Below, piece after piece: positions 38,163-51,221 of a DNA stretch of 64,000 bases. Within the stretch, counting starts at the first letter, position 1. Every line of letters starts with the position of its first letter. The stretch covers positions 62,001-126,000 of the forward strand of contig NZ_KB899242.1 in the NCBI RefSeq assembly GCF_000378125.1. The letters run 5' to 3'. Origin of the DNA: Rudaea cellulosilytica DSM 22992 (GTDB lineage Bacteria; Pseudomonadota; Gammaproteobacteria; Xanthomonadales; Rhodanobacteraceae). The notes under the pieces are model-generated. The model was given only the letters and a program-made list of their open reading frames with translations, ran no database searches and was not told the DNA's origin. A program made the translations under genes and the position numbers.

Positions 38163-39359
38163 ATGGCACGTGCAGCGCAGATCAAAATCCCGGCCACCTA
38201 CATGCGCGGCGGTACATCGAAAGGCGTGTTCTTCCGCCTGCAGGATCTGCCCGAGACCGCGCGAAAACCCGGCGCCGCCCGCGATGCACTGCTACAACGT
38301 GTGATCGGTTCGCCCGATCCTTACGGCAAGCAGACTGACGGCATGGGTGGCGCGACTTCGAGCACCAGCAAGGTGGTGATCATCTCGAAGTCGTCTATGC
38401 CAGGCCACGACATCGATTACCTCTATGGCCAGGTGCCGCTCGACGCCGACTTCATCGACTGGAGCGGCAACTGCGGCAACCTGTCCTCGGCGGTCGGTCC
38501 GTTCGCCATCGCGAATGGTTTCATCGATCCCGCGCGCGTACCGCACAATGGCCTCTGCACGCTGCGGATCTGGCAGGCCAACATCGGCAAGACCATCGTC
38601 GCGCACGTGCCGATCACGGACGGCGAAGTGCAGGAGACCGGCGATTTCGAACTGGATGGCGTGACCTTTCCCGCCGCCGAAATCGCGCTGGAATTCCTCG
38701 ACCCCGCCGATGGCGGCGAGGACGGCGGCCGAATGTTTCCGACCGGCAATCTGGTCGATGACCTCGACGTGCCCGGCGTCGGCACCTTCAAGGCGACGCT
38801 GATCAACGCCGGCGTGCCGGTGGTGTTCGTCGACGCTGCCGCTCTGGGTTTGAACGGCACCGAACTGCAACCAGCGATCAACGAAAACCAGGTGCTGCTG
38901 GAAAAGCTGGAGGCGATCCGCGCCGCCGGCGCGGTGCGCATGGGCCTGATCGGCGATGTCGCCGACGCAGCACGGCGCCCGCTGACGCCGAAGGTCGCGT
39001 TCGTGGCACCCCCGAAGGATTACATCGCCTCCAGCGGCAAGCCGGTGCATGCCGCCGACATCGCATTGCTGGCGCGCGCGATCTCGATGGGCAAGCTGCA
39101 CCACGCAATGATGGGCACGGCCTCTGTCGCCATCGCCACTGCCGCGGCAGTGCCCGGCACGCTGGTCAACGCCGCAGCCGGCGGCGGCACCCGCGACCTG
39201 GTGCGTTTTGGCCATCCGTCCGGCACATTGCGTGTCGGCGCCAAGGTGAAGCAACTCAATGGCCAGTGGGTCGCAACCAAGGCGGTAATGTCGCGCTCGG
39301 CGCGCGTACTGATGGAAGGCGCCGTGCGCGTACCCGGCGACGTGCTCGCGCGCAGCTGA
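38163..39359 (+). CDS. prpF: 2-methylaconitate isomerase PrpF
   Basis: The 398-residue product begins with the PrpF signature YMRGGTSKGVFFRLQDLP and contains GGATSSTSKVVIIS and WSGNCGNLSSAVGPFAI. It isomerises the 2-methylaconitate made by AcnD to the form hydrated in the next step. It is immediately downstream of acnD, as in most AcnD/PrpF-type methylcitrate operons. Confidence 0.95.
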   Translation: MARAAQIKIPATYMRGGTSKGVFFRLQDLPETARKPGAARDALLQRVIGSPDPYGKQTDGMGGATSSTSKVVIISKSSMPGHDIDYLYGQVPLDADFIDWSGNCGNLSSAVGPFAIANGFIDPARVPHNGLCTLRIWQANIGKTIVAHVPITDGEVQETGDFELDGVTFPAAEIALEFLDPADGGEDGGRMFPTGNLVDDLDVPGVGTFKATLINAGVPVVFVDAAALGLNGTELQPAINENQVLLEKLEAIRAAGAVRMGLIGDVADAARRPLTPKVAFVAPPKDYIASSGKPVHAADIALLARAISMGKLHHAMMGTASVAIATAAAVPGTLVNAAAGGGTRDLVRFGHPSGTLRVGAKVKQLNGQWVATKAVMSRSARVLMEGAVRVPGDVLARS

Positions 39360-39406
39360 GTGCGCGTGCGCGACGCCACTGCGATGCGTTCCGGTAAGCT
39401 TGGCCG

Positions 39407-40903
39407 ATGAACCAGGCAAGCTTCTTCTGGCACGACTACGAAACCTCGGGCACCGACCCGCGCCGCGACCGCGCGGTGCAATTCGCCGGCCAGCGCACGA
39501 CGCTTGAGCTCGAGCCGATCGGCGATCCCGTCTCGATTTACTGCAAGCCCGCCGCCGACGTGTTGCCACGGCCGGCGGCCTGCCTTGTCACCGGCATTTC
39601 GCCGCAGCAGGCCGAGCGCGAAGGCATCATCGAAGCCGAGTTCACCGCACGCATCCAGGAAGAACTCGCCCTGCCGGGCACCTGCGGCGTCGGCTACAAC
39701 TCGCTGCGCTTCGACGACGAATTCACGCGCAACCTGCTCTATCGCAATTTTTATGACCCGTACGAGCGCGAGTGGAAGGACAAGAACTCGCGCTGGGACC
39801 TGATCGATCTCGTCCGCATGTGCTACGCGCTGCGACCGCAGGGCATCGAATGGCCGATGCGTAAAATTGAGAAGTGCGCGCAAGGAAGCGTGCTTTTTGA
39901 CTCTCGCGATCAGGACGATCGCATAAGCAATATCCCGAGTTTCAAGCTGGAACAGCTGACCGCTGCCAATCATCTCGGTCACGAGCACGCCCACGATGCG
40001 CTGTCCGACGTGCAGGCGACGATCGCCCTCGCCCGCCTGCTGCGCGCGCGCCAGCCGCGCCTGTGGCAGTTCTATTTCGAACTGCGCAAAAAGCAGCGCG
40101 CGTTCGAACTGCTCGACTACGCGCATCGCACGCCGGTGCTGCATGTGTCTTCGCGCTATCCAGCCGAACGCGGTTGCCTGGCGATGATCGTGCCGCTCGC
40201 CGCGCACCCGACGCAGGGCAACGGCGTGATCGTCTACGACCTCGACGCCGACCCGGCGCCGCTGCTCGAACTCGACGCCGAAGAAATCGCCGATCGTGTG
40301 TTCACGCCGCGCGCCGACCTGCCCGAGGATGTCGAGCGCATCCCGCTCAAGACCGTGCACGCGAACAAGTCGCCCGCGCTGGCGCCGCTGTCGGCCTTGA
40401 ATGGGGTCGACGCCGCGCGCATCGGCCTCGATGTCGAGCGTTGCAAGGCGCATCTCGCGCGATTGCAGCAATCAGATGATCTGGCAGAGAAGCTGCGCGA
40501 GGTGTTTTCGACTTCACGCGAGGAACGCGGAGCGGTCGATGCCGATCTGGCGATCTATTCAGGTTTCCCGTCCGATGCGGACAAGCGCCTGTTCCGCGAG
40601 ATACGCAGCTCGCCGCCCGAACAACTCGGCACGCGCCAGTTTTCTTTCGTCGATCCACGCTACACCGAACTGCTGTTCCGCTATCGCGCGCGCAACTGGC
40701 CGCAGACACTGAGCACCGACGAGGCCGAGCGCTGGAACGAGTTCCGTCGCATGCGCCTGATCGTACAGACCGACGCCAGCGCACTGACTTTGCCCGATTA
40801 TTTTGCGGAGATCGCGCAACTGCGCGCCGCACCGACGACGAGGCCGGAGCAACACGCCCTGCTCGACCAACTGGAAGTATGGGGAAACGAAATCCCGCTG
40901 TAG
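39407..40903 (+). CDS. sbcB: Exodeoxyribonuclease I
   Basis: The 498-residue DEDDh exonuclease begins FFWHDYETSGTDPRRDRAVQ, with the first catalytic Asp and Glu. It contains CGVGYNSLRFDDEFTRNLLY and NHLGHEHAHDALSDVQATIA with the catalytic His and Asp. SH3-like and helical C-terminal domains follow. It degrades single-stranded DNA 3'-5' and acts in recombination and mismatch repair. It is 48 bp after prpF but functionally unrelated. Confidence 0.96.
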   Translation: MNQASFFWHDYETSGTDPRRDRAVQFAGQRTTLELEPIGDPVSIYCKPAADVLPRPAACLVTGISPQQAEREGIIEAEFTARIQEELALPGTCGVGYNSLRFDDEFTRNLLYRNFYDPYEREWKDKNSRWDLIDLVRMCYALRPQGIEWPMRKIEKCAQGSVLFDSRDQDDRISNIPSFKLEQLTAANHLGHEHAHDALSDVQATIALARLLRARQPRLWQFYFELRKKQRAFELLDYAHRTPVLHVSSRYPAERGCLAMIVPLAAHPTQGNGVIVYDLDADPAPLLELDAEEIADRVFTPRADLPEDVERIPLKTVHANKSPALAPLSALNGVDAARIGLDVERCKAHLARLQQSDDLAEKLREVFSTSREERGAVDADLAIYSGFPSDADKRLFREIRSSPPEQLGTRQFSFVDPRYTELLFRYRARNWPQTLSTDEAERWNEFRRMRLIVQTDASALTLPDYFAEIAQLRAAPTTRPEQHALLDQLEVWGNEIPL

Positions 40904-40967
40904 GACTGGGCCTTGAATCGCGCCTCTACGCTACACTTCGGACAGCGAATCTCCAGCGCAAACGATC

Positions 40968-41657
40968 ATGGCAGCGACGACCTATTTCACTCCGGCCAGC
41001 CTCAAGCTGATGCGCGAATTCGCGCGCAACAACAACCGCGAATGGTTCACTGCGAACAAGCCGCGCTGGGAGGCGGTCGTGCGCGATCCGTTCCTGCACC
41101 TGATCGGCGATCTCGCCGCGCCGCTGGCGAAGATCAGCAAACACTATCGCGCCGATCCGCGCCCGCACGGCGGTTCGATGTTCCGCATCTATCGCGATAC
41201 GCGTTTCGCCAACGACAAGACGCCGTACAAGACCTGGCTTGGCGCGCGCCTGTTCCACGAACGCTCCAAGCAGGTGCCGGCGCCCTCGTTCTACGTGCAT
41301 GTGCAGCCCGGCGACAGCTTTGTCGGCGGCGGCCTCTGGCATCCGGAGCCGCCTACGCTCAATCGCGTGCGCGAATTCCTCGTCGACAATCCGGCGGCGT
41401 GGAAGAAGGCTGTGCACAACGCACGCTTCCGCGCCGCGTTTACGATCGGCGGCGACTCGCTCACGCGTCCGCCGCGCGGCTACGATCCGCAGCACGAGCT
41501 GATTGAGGACATCAAGCGCAAGGACTTCGCCGCATGGCGCGGAATCGACGACAAGATCGTATGCTCAGCGGAACTGCGCGATGCCGTCGTCGATGGCTTC
41601 AAGGGCGTCGCACCGATGCTTGATTACCTCTGCGCTGCGCTCGATCTGGAGTTCTAG
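40968..41657 (+). CDS. DUF2461 family protein
   Basis: The 229-residue product matches the conserved DUF2461 (TIGR02453) family: FTPASLKLMREFARNNNREW, RIYRDTRFANDKTPYKTWLG and SFYVHVQPGDSFVGGGLWHP. Its function is unknown. No signal peptide or membrane segment is present. Its TAG stop directly abuts the next ATG. Confidence 0.9.
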   Translation: MAATTYFTPASLKLMREFARNNNREWFTANKPRWEAVVRDPFLHLIGDLAAPLAKISKHYRADPRPHGGSMFRIYRDTRFANDKTPYKTWLGARLFHERSKQVPAPSFYVHVQPGDSFVGGGLWHPEPPTLNRVREFLVDNPAAWKKAVHNARFRAAFTIGGDSLTRPPRGYDPQHELIEDIKRKDFAAWRGIDDKIVCSAELRDAVVDGFKGVAPMLDYLCAALDLEF

Positions 41658-42110
41658 ATGGCGGCCGACAGTGCAGCCGCGCTACGCGCGATCGCCGTAT
41701 ACAAGTTCGCGAAGGGAATCGGGTTGTTGCTGCTCGCCGCAGTCGCCTTCCGTCTTGTACATACGCCGTCGTTGGAGCACTTTGCCAGTTGGGTGGAGCA
41801 ATTACCGCTTCGCAGCGGCCACGGCATCGTGCTGCGCTGGCTCGACGCGCTGCTTGGCCTGACGCCACGCAAGTTCGAGTTGATCGGCATCGGCGCGAGC
41901 ATCTACGCCACGCTATTCCTCGTCGAAGGCTGGGGGTTGTGGCGGCGCAAGCGCTGGGCCGAATACCTGACCGTGTTCGCCACTGCCTCGCTGATCCCGT
42001 TCGAGGCATGGGAGATCTACCACCACTTCACCTGGCTCAAGGTCCTCGCGCTCGCGCTCAATATCGCGATCGTGATTTATCTCTGGCGCATCGTGCACCG
42101 CGGCGGCTGA
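41658..42110 (+). CDS. DUF2127 family membrane protein
   Basis: The 150-residue product has four hydrophobic segments (IAVYKFAKGIGLLLLAAVAF, FELIGIGASIYATLFLVEGW, YLTVFATASLIPFEAWEIYH and VLALALNIAIVIYLWRIVHR) matching DUF2127. The function is unknown. It begins directly after the DUF2461 stop, so the two are probably co-expressed. It is convergent with epmA. Confidence 0.85.
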   Translation: MAADSAAALRAIAVYKFAKGIGLLLLAAVAFRLVHTPSLEHFASWVEQLPLRSGHGIVLRWLDALLGLTPRKFELIGIGASIYATLFLVEGWGLWRRKRWAEYLTVFATASLIPFEAWEIYHHFTWLKVLALALNIAIVIYLWRIVHRGG

Positions 42111-42113
42111 CGG

Positions 42114-45444
<3,331 letters not shown>

Positions 45445-45510
45445 TTACCAACGTCTTGCATGTTGCACCGCGCTTGCCGGAAGCTTGTCCATCCAAATGG
45501 GGAGACCACG

Positions 45511-46353
45511 ATGGCGAAATCGAACTGGAAGGCGTTTCCGTATCCCGACAAGGCCTACGACTATGCCGGCGACAAGCTGGCCAAGGCCTGGAACAAGCTG
45601 CACGCGGGCGACCAGGAACCGTTTCCGGACGAGAAACATGTCGTCAAGCTGCTCAAGGCCAATCCCAAGCTCGGCAAGGATGCGACAAAGATCGCCGATG
45701 CGCTGCAGGACGCCTGGCGCGCCTTCCATCGCGGCGATTTCCACGAGGCCTACGAGGCCGGCGTCGCGCTGAAGGCGCTCGGCGCCTCGGTCGCGGTCAA
45801 GGCCGGCGGCATCCACGCGACCTATCTCGTCGACAGCGACAAGGAAAAGACCCTCCGCTTCGACGCGCTGGCCAAGCTCGCCGACGAAGCGATCGCCGCG
45901 CTACCCGATGAAGCCAACTCGCACTACCGGCGCGCCTTCGCGCTCGGCCGCTACAGCCAGACGATCTCGATCACCCAGGCGCTGGCCCAGGGCATCGGCG
46001 GCAAGGTCAAGGAATCGCTGGACAAGGCGCTCAAGCTTGCGCCCAAGCATGCCGAAGCGCATACGGCGCTCGGTGTCTACCACGCCGAGATCGTCGGCAA
46101 GGTCGGCGGCATGCTCGCCAAGCTGACCTACGGCGCCAGCGCCGCCGAAGCGGAGAAGCAGCTCAAGGAAGCACTCAAGCTGACCGCGGATTCGCCGATC
46201 GCCTGGGTCGAATATGGCAACGCCCTGCTCCTGCTGTACGGCGACAAGCGCGAAGACGATGTTGCCGAAGCGTACGCGAAAGCAGCAAAGCTCAAGCCGA
46301 AAGACGCGATGGAAGCGCTCGACGCTGCTTGGGCGAAAGAGCAGATCGAATAG
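45511..46353 (+). CDS. TPR-like repeat protein of unknown function
   Basis: The 280-residue product starts at ATG 45511 after GGGGAGACCACG. It is Ala/Lys/Leu-rich and fully helical. It has TPR-like segments such as AWRAFHRGDFHEAYEAGVAL, LDKALKLAPKHAEAHTALGV and YAKAAKLKPKDAMEALDAAW. There is no signal peptide, so it is likely a cytoplasmic scaffold. It is divergent from ligA. A C-terminal TPR also occurs in the downstream hydrolase, hinting at a functional link. Confidence 0.75.
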   Translation: MAKSNWKAFPYPDKAYDYAGDKLAKAWNKLHAGDQEPFPDEKHVVKLLKANPKLGKDATKIADALQDAWRAFHRGDFHEAYEAGVALKALGASVAVKAGGIHATYLVDSDKEKTLRFDALAKLADEAIAALPDEANSHYRRAFALGRYSQTISITQALAQGIGGKVKESLDKALKLAPKHAEAHTALGVYHAEIVGKVGGMLAKLTYGASAAEAEKQLKEALKLTADSPIAWVEYGNALLLLYGDKREDDVAEAYAKAAKLKPKDAMEALDAAWAKEQIE

Positions 46354-46410
46354 TGCCCGCAGAGTTGTAGTCGCTCAGTGAGCGCGGCGACTTTCCCTTG
46401 CAGGAGCGAC

Positions 46411-47979
46411 ATGATGCGATCGCTGTTCGTGGCGGCATGCCTGACTCTCGTGTTCGCATTCTGGACAATGCCGGCCGGAGCGGCTTCCGGCTTTTCTTTC
46501 AGCGAATCGCCCGGCGAATTCGGCGTCGGGTTCAAAGTGGTCCAGCAATACGATTATGCACGAACCTATCTTGGCAGGTACGATCGTTTCACCGGTGAAC
46601 CGATCAAGGGGCAGCGCGCGCGTCCTGTGCAGACATTGCTCTGGTATCCCGCGCACAAAGCGGGAACCGCAATGCGCTTTGCCGATTATCTGGCCCTGAT
46701 CGGCAGCGAAGACGATTTCGAGCGCACAACCGAACAGCGGGCTACGGTGGTCGCCAATACGATGCGGTGGCTGGTACCGCCGAAGATGGCTCCCGCGCAG
46801 GTCGACGAGGAAAAAGCAAAAGCAATGTGGGCGACCAACAACGCGCCGGCGCTGGAGCAACGTTTTCCTGTCGTGATCTATGCTCCAAGCTTCAATGCTT
46901 CGGCTTTCGAGAATGCCGACCTTTGCGAATACCTGGCGAGCCACGGCTACATCGTCATCGCCAGCCCATCGCTGGGCGCACATGGACGCGAGATGACCGA
47001 CGATCTCGAAGGCATCGAAGCGCAGGTCGGCGACATCGAATTCCTAGTCGGCTATGCGCAGAAGCTGCCCGACGCCGACGCATCGCGCATTGCCGTGGCC
47101 GGCTACAGCTGGGGCGGCGTTTCCAATGTATTCGCGGCGGCGAAGGACGATCGCATCACCGCGTTGGTCGGCCTCGATGGCGGCATCCGCTACGTCGGAA
47201 AGCTCATCGCGGAAGCGAAATACGTAACACCCCAGCATCTGGTCGCGCCCTACCTGTACCTGGAATCTCCGCCGCCGACACAAAAGGAAATCGACGAACG
47301 CAAGATGGATGTTTCCGACGATCTGCCAGCGCGCATGAAATACGCCGATGTCGAAGAGGTAACGTTTCTTCCGTTCCAGCACTACCACTTCGCTTCGGAA
47401 CATCTGCGTTTTCTCGACACGAACGACCGCGTCGTATTTCCGGGAACCTATTCCTTGGAACAAATATCGCGAACCTACAACTGGATGGCTCGCTACGTGC
47501 TGAAATTTCTCGACGCTCGCTTGAAAGGAGATGCGCAGGCACAGGAATTCGTGAGAAATCGTCCTGCGGGCGAGATGAAAAAACTCGTCGAGATCAAGAC
47601 GAGACCGACCGCTGGCGTGCCGCCCACGCGCGAGGCGATGGCCGCCGAACTCGGCAAGCGCGGATTTGCCAATGCCGCGACCGTCTTTGAGGAGATGAAG
47701 AAGAAGGACGACGGCTTCGCCCTCCGGCCCGAGGAACTCGCGACCTGGATCGACACACTGGAGGAACAGCATCGCAACAAGGATGCCGTCGAGATCGGCA
47801 AATTGTTCTGCAGGTTGTATCCGGCCACGCCCGGTGCCTATGTCTGGCTCGCCGATGCGCAACTCGCCAATGGCGAAAAATCCGCCGCGATCGAAGGCTA
47901 CGAGAAAGCGCACCGACTTGATCCGTCCAATCAGGGCGTCGCAAAAGCATTGAAAAAATTGCAATCCGAAGCTCAGTAG
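46411..47979 (+). CDS. Secreted dienelactone-hydrolase-like protein with C-terminal TPR region
   Basis: The 522-residue product has a signal peptide (MMRSLFVAACLTLVFAFWTM ... PAGA). The alpha/beta-hydrolase domain contains FPVVIYAPSFNASAF (oxyanion region) and nucleophile elbow AVAGYSWGGVSNV. A His within QHYHFASEHLRFLD may complete the triad. From about residue 400 the sequence becomes helical and TPR-like (AYVWLADAQLANGEKSAAIE, GYEKAHRLDPSNQG). AGGAG precedes the double ATG; the second, at 46414, is also possible. The substrate is unknown. Confidence 0.8.
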   Translation: MMRSLFVAACLTLVFAFWTMPAGAASGFSFSESPGEFGVGFKVVQQYDYARTYLGRYDRFTGEPIKGQRARPVQTLLWYPAHKAGTAMRFADYLALIGSEDDFERTTEQRATVVANTMRWLVPPKMAPAQVDEEKAKAMWATNNAPALEQRFPVVIYAPSFNASAFENADLCEYLASHGYIVIASPSLGAHGREMTDDLEGIEAQVGDIEFLVGYAQKLPDADASRIAVAGYSWGGVSNVFAAAKDDRITALVGLDGGIRYVGKLIAEAKYVTPQHLVAPYLYLESPPPTQKEIDERKMDVSDDLPARMKYADVEEVTFLPFQHYHFASEHLRFLDTNDRVVFPGTYSLEQISRTYNWMARYVLKFLDARLKGDAQAQEFVRNRPAGEMKKLVEIKTRPTAGVPPTREAMAAELGKRGFANAATVFEEMKKKDDGFALRPEELATWIDTLEEQHRNKDAVEIGKLFCRLYPATPGAYVWLADAQLANGEKSAAIEGYEKAHRLDPSNQGVAKALKKLQSEAQ

Positions 47980-48365
47980 ACGCGATCCATCGGCAGAAAA
48001 CCTCCCCACCCAGCACCAATGGCATTTGCCGGCCGTGCAGGTATTTCCTCCCACAACAATTATTTTTCCGTTTTGTGACAGGCGCCAGCCTTTACCTTGT
48101 GCGTACGCGCTGAAGGTGTGATCCATAGCTCGATAGCCCAGCGGTCACGCATGCTAACGTGACTGTACATTTGTACACATTTGCACTTGTTGCATCCGGG
48201 TGGCCTCGCGTCTGCAGCGGTCAGGCAGCGCGATCTGGCTTGGGGAAGTGTGCGTCATTTTTGCTGGGCACATCCTCCAGCCCGACTCGTGGAGCGGGTG
48301 CGGTTGTTCGCCGTCCGCGTCGCAGGGGCACCGCGGCATCGGGCATTCCAATCAGGGGGAATGTC
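47980..48365. other. 386-bp intergenic region before ompW
   Basis: No gene is convincing here. Open frames upstream of ompW lack ribosome sites. The region contains the TGTACA palindrome at 48164 and AT-richer stretches (TTATTTTTCCGTTTTGTGACA), and probably holds the ompW promoter. I see no perfect FNR box. Confidence 0.5.
48164..48177. promoter_or_regulatory. TGTACA-TT-TGTACA inverted repeat upstream of ompW
   Basis: Two TGTACA hexamers, each itself palindromic, are separated by TT about 190 bp before the ompW ATG. They form a 14-bp near-perfect dyad of a type used by dimeric repressors. The regulator is unknown. Confidence 0.35.
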
Positions 48366-48980
48366 ATGAAGCAAAGCCAGGCAGTACTGGTTCTGATCTT
48401 GTGCGGCATCGCTTCGCCTGCGCTCGCGCAGGATGCGGGCGCGTGGCAGGTCAAGGTGGGCGCGCACGTCGTGTCGCCGGATTCCGACAACGGCACGCTC
48501 GCCGGCGGCACACTGAAAACCAAGGTCGGCGACGACGCGAAGCCCACGATCACGCTGGAGTACTTCTTCACGCGCAACTGGGGCGTCGAGGCGCTCGCCG
48601 CGCTACCGTTCGAACACGAGGTCAAATTGAATGGCGTCAAAGCCGCTGACGTCAAGCATCTGCCGCCGACCTTCAGCGTGCAATACCATTTCACGCCCGA
48701 CGGCGAGGTATCGCCGTTCGTCGGCGTCGGCCTCAATTACACACGCTTCTTCGGCATCAAGGAAAAAGGTCCGCTTGCCGGCACCCAGCTCGACCTCGAC
48801 GACTCGTGGGGCATTGCCGCGCATTTCGGCATCGACTGGCGCGTTTCCGGCAACTGGTCGCTGACTCTGGATGGACGCTGGATCAGCATCGAGACCACCG
48901 CCCACGTCAACGGCGCCGACGTGGGCAAAGTGAAGATCAACCCCTGGGTCTGGGGCGCCGCGGTCGGCTACCGGTTTTAG
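48366..48980 (+). CDS. ompW: Outer membrane protein OmpW
   Basis: The 204-residue product has signal peptide MKQSQAVLVLILCGIASPAL-AQ and OmpW family features: WQVKVGAHVVSPDS, EYFFTRNWGVEALAALPFEH, FVGVGLNYTRFF and a C-terminal aromatic residue in WGAAVGYRF for BAM recognition. It forms an 8-stranded beta-barrel with a hydrophobic channel. ompW is FNR- and redox-responsive in several bacteria, but here only an unrelated palindrome is visible upstream. The ATG at 48366 follows AGGGGGAATGTC. Confidence 0.93.
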   Translation: MKQSQAVLVLILCGIASPALAQDAGAWQVKVGAHVVSPDSDNGTLAGGTLKTKVGDDAKPTITLEYFFTRNWGVEALAALPFEHEVKLNGVKAADVKHLPPTFSVQYHFTPDGEVSPFVGVGLNYTRFFGIKEKGPLAGTQLDLDDSWGIAAHFGIDWRVSGNWSLTLDGRWISIETTAHVNGADVGKVKINPWVWGAAVGYRF

Positions 48981-49041
48981 CGATCGCTGAGCCGGTTGGA
49001 AAGCGGCCGGGACACGAAATGCAGATCCCGGCCGCCATGCC

Positions 49042-51108
49042 TCACCATACTTGCACGCGCTGCTTCGGCGCGAGATAGAGCTTCTGCCCTTCTTTTACTT
49101 CGAATGCCGGATACCACGCGTCGAGATTGCGCACCGTATCGCCGCGATACATCGCGAGAGCGTGGCCGTCGGTGACGATGGCATTGCGCATCGCCGCCTC
49201 GCGCATCTTGGTACGCCAGGCCTGGGCGAAGGCGAGGAAGAAGCGCTGGTCGCCGCTCAAGTCCTGCAGCTTCGGTGCCGGTTTGCCGCCCAACGACAAT
49301 ATGTACGCATCGTGCGCAGCCGACAGGCCAGCCACGTCGGCGATGTTCTCGCTCAGCGTCTGCTTGCCGTTCTCCGCAAGATCGGGGAACGGTTTGTAGC
49401 CGTTGAACTGCTCGACGAGGCGCGCGCCTGCTTCCTCGAAATGCTTGGCATCGTCGGGCGTCCACCAGTTGACGAGGCGGCCCTGGGCGTCGAACTGGCT
49501 GCCCTGGTCATCGAAACTGTGACTGATCTCGTGACCGATCACCGCGCCGATCGCGCCAAAGTTGACCGCCGCGTCGGCTTGCGCGTCGAAGAACGGCGGC
49601 TGCAGGATTGCCGCGGGAAAATTCAGCGCGTTGGCGAGCGGCAGATTGACCGCGTTGATCGTCTGCGGCGTCATCACCCATTCGCCGCGGTCGGGCGCCT
49701 TGCCGAGCTTGGCCAGCGCTTGCTTGTAGTCGAATTGCTGCGCGCGCTGCGCATTGCCGTAGGCATCTCCGCGCACGATATTGAGCGTGGAGTAGTCGCG
49801 CCACTTGTCCGGATAGCCGACGCCGACCTTGAGCGTGGCAAGCTTGGCCAGTGCCTTCTCTCTGGTCTGCGGCGACATCCATGCGAGTTTTTCGATGCGC
49901 GCGTGATAAGCCTTGATCAAATCGCCGACCATCGCCTCGATCTTGGCCTTAGCCTCGGGCGGGAAATATTTTTCGACGTAGAGCTTGCCGACGACTTCGC
50001 CGAGCGAGCCGTTGGTCGCGGCCACCGCGCGTTTCCAGCGGTCGCGGATCTTCGGCGTGCCGCTGATCGCCGTGCCGTAGAACGCAAAGTTCTCGTCGAC
50101 GAACGCTTTCGGAAGAATAGGCGAATTGCGATCGATCAGACGCAGCGCTAGGTAGCCCTTCCACACATCGACCGACTCACTGCCGACCAGCGCCGAGATG
50201 CCCGCGATCGCGCCGGGCTGCCAGACGTAAAAATCGCTCTGCGTTTCCAGGCCCGCGCTCTTGAAGTACGCGCTCCAGTCGAGGCCCGGCGCCTTGTTCG
50301 CGAAGTCGGCGCGCTTCCACGGATTGTTCGCCTTGTGCACGTCCTCGGAATCGACGCGCGGGCCGTGCGCCTTCGCAATCTTCATCTCGAGCGCGAAGAT
50401 GCGTTCGGCCTTCGCCTCGGCATCGGCGATCCGGGCGAGCTTCAGCAGCGCCGCGACGTGGGCGCGGTACTTCGTGCGCAACTCGGCCATCTTCGGCGAG
50501 TCGGAGACGTAGTAGTCGCGGTCGGGCATGCCGAGGCCGCCCTGCAGCAGGTACGGCACGTTGCGGTTCGGATCGTCGAGCGCCTGTGTGATCCAGGCGC
50601 CGAAAATGTTGTCGGTGTAGAAATTCGTCGCGTTGAGCGCGTCGACATCGGCACGCAGGGTCGTGCCGAGATAACTCGCGAGCGCGGCTTTGTCCTTGAT
50701 CGCGGCGATGCGGTCGAGGTCGGGCTTGAGCGGCGCGAGGCCCTTGGCCTCGATGCCGGTCTCGTCCATGTAGCTGGCGTAGAAGTCGCCGACCTTCTGC
50801 GCGTCGGTGCCGTCGGCCGCCTTGGTCGCTGCCGCGCCTTCGATCAGCTCGCGCACGCGCTGGTTGTTGAGTTCGGATAGCACGCCCCACGCGCCCCAGC
50901 TCGAACGGTCGGCAGGAATCTCGTTCGTCTTGATCCAGGCGCCATTGGCATAGTCGAAGAAGTCATCGCCGGGCTTGACCGAGCGGTCGATGCCGGCCAG
51001 ATCCACGCCATGCGTAGCGCCGGCTTCCTTGGCATAAGGCGAAGCGGCGAGTACGACGCCGATGGCTGCGGCGACGGCCGCGAAAACGCGGGAATGTGAG
51101 ATACGCAT
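49042..51108 (-). CDS. M13 family metallopeptidase (PepO/neprilysin-like)
   Basis: The 688-residue product has signal peptide MRISHSRVFAAVAAAIGVVL. The catalytic zinc site HEISH lies in GAVIGHEISHSFDDQGSQFD, with the third ligand Glu in SENIADVAGLSAAHDAY. The N-terminal peptidase_M13_N region includes GDDFFDYANGAWIKTNEIPA. It is periplasmic or secreted and degrades small peptides. It is convergent with ompW and monocistronic. Confidence 0.95.
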   Translation of the reverse strand: MRISHSRVFAAVAAAIGVVLAASPYAKEAGATHGVDLAGIDRSVKPGDDFFDYANGAWIKTNEIPADRSSWGAWGVLSELNNQRVRELIEGAAATKAADGTDAQKVGDFYASYMDETGIEAKGLAPLKPDLDRIAAIKDKAALASYLGTTLRADVDALNATNFYTDNIFGAWITQALDDPNRNVPYLLQGGLGMPDRDYYVSDSPKMAELRTKYRAHVAALLKLARIADAEAKAERIFALEMKIAKAHGPRVDSEDVHKANNPWKRADFANKAPGLDWSAYFKSAGLETQSDFYVWQPGAIAGISALVGSESVDVWKGYLALRLIDRNSPILPKAFVDENFAFYGTAISGTPKIRDRWKRAVAATNGSLGEVVGKLYVEKYFPPEAKAKIEAMVGDLIKAYHARIEKLAWMSPQTREKALAKLATLKVGVGYPDKWRDYSTLNIVRGDAYGNAQRAQQFDYKQALAKLGKAPDRGEWVMTPQTINAVNLPLANALNFPAAILQPPFFDAQADAAVNFGAIGAVIGHEISHSFDDQGSQFDAQGRLVNWWTPDDAKHFEEAGARLVEQFNGYKPFPDLAENGKQTLSENIADVAGLSAAHDAYILSLGGKPAPKLQDLSGDQRFFLAFAQAWRTKMREAAMRNAIVTDGHALAMYRGDTVRNLDAWYPAFEVKEGQKLYLAPKQRVQVW

Positions 51109-51221
51109 GGTGATTCCTCGAAGGTATAAATCAAAACTGTATGCGCCGCTTGTCGGGCCGACATGGGCGAATAGTCACGGGAGGCACTCGCGCAGCGAAT
51201 GCCTCCGCTGAAACGAGAGCC

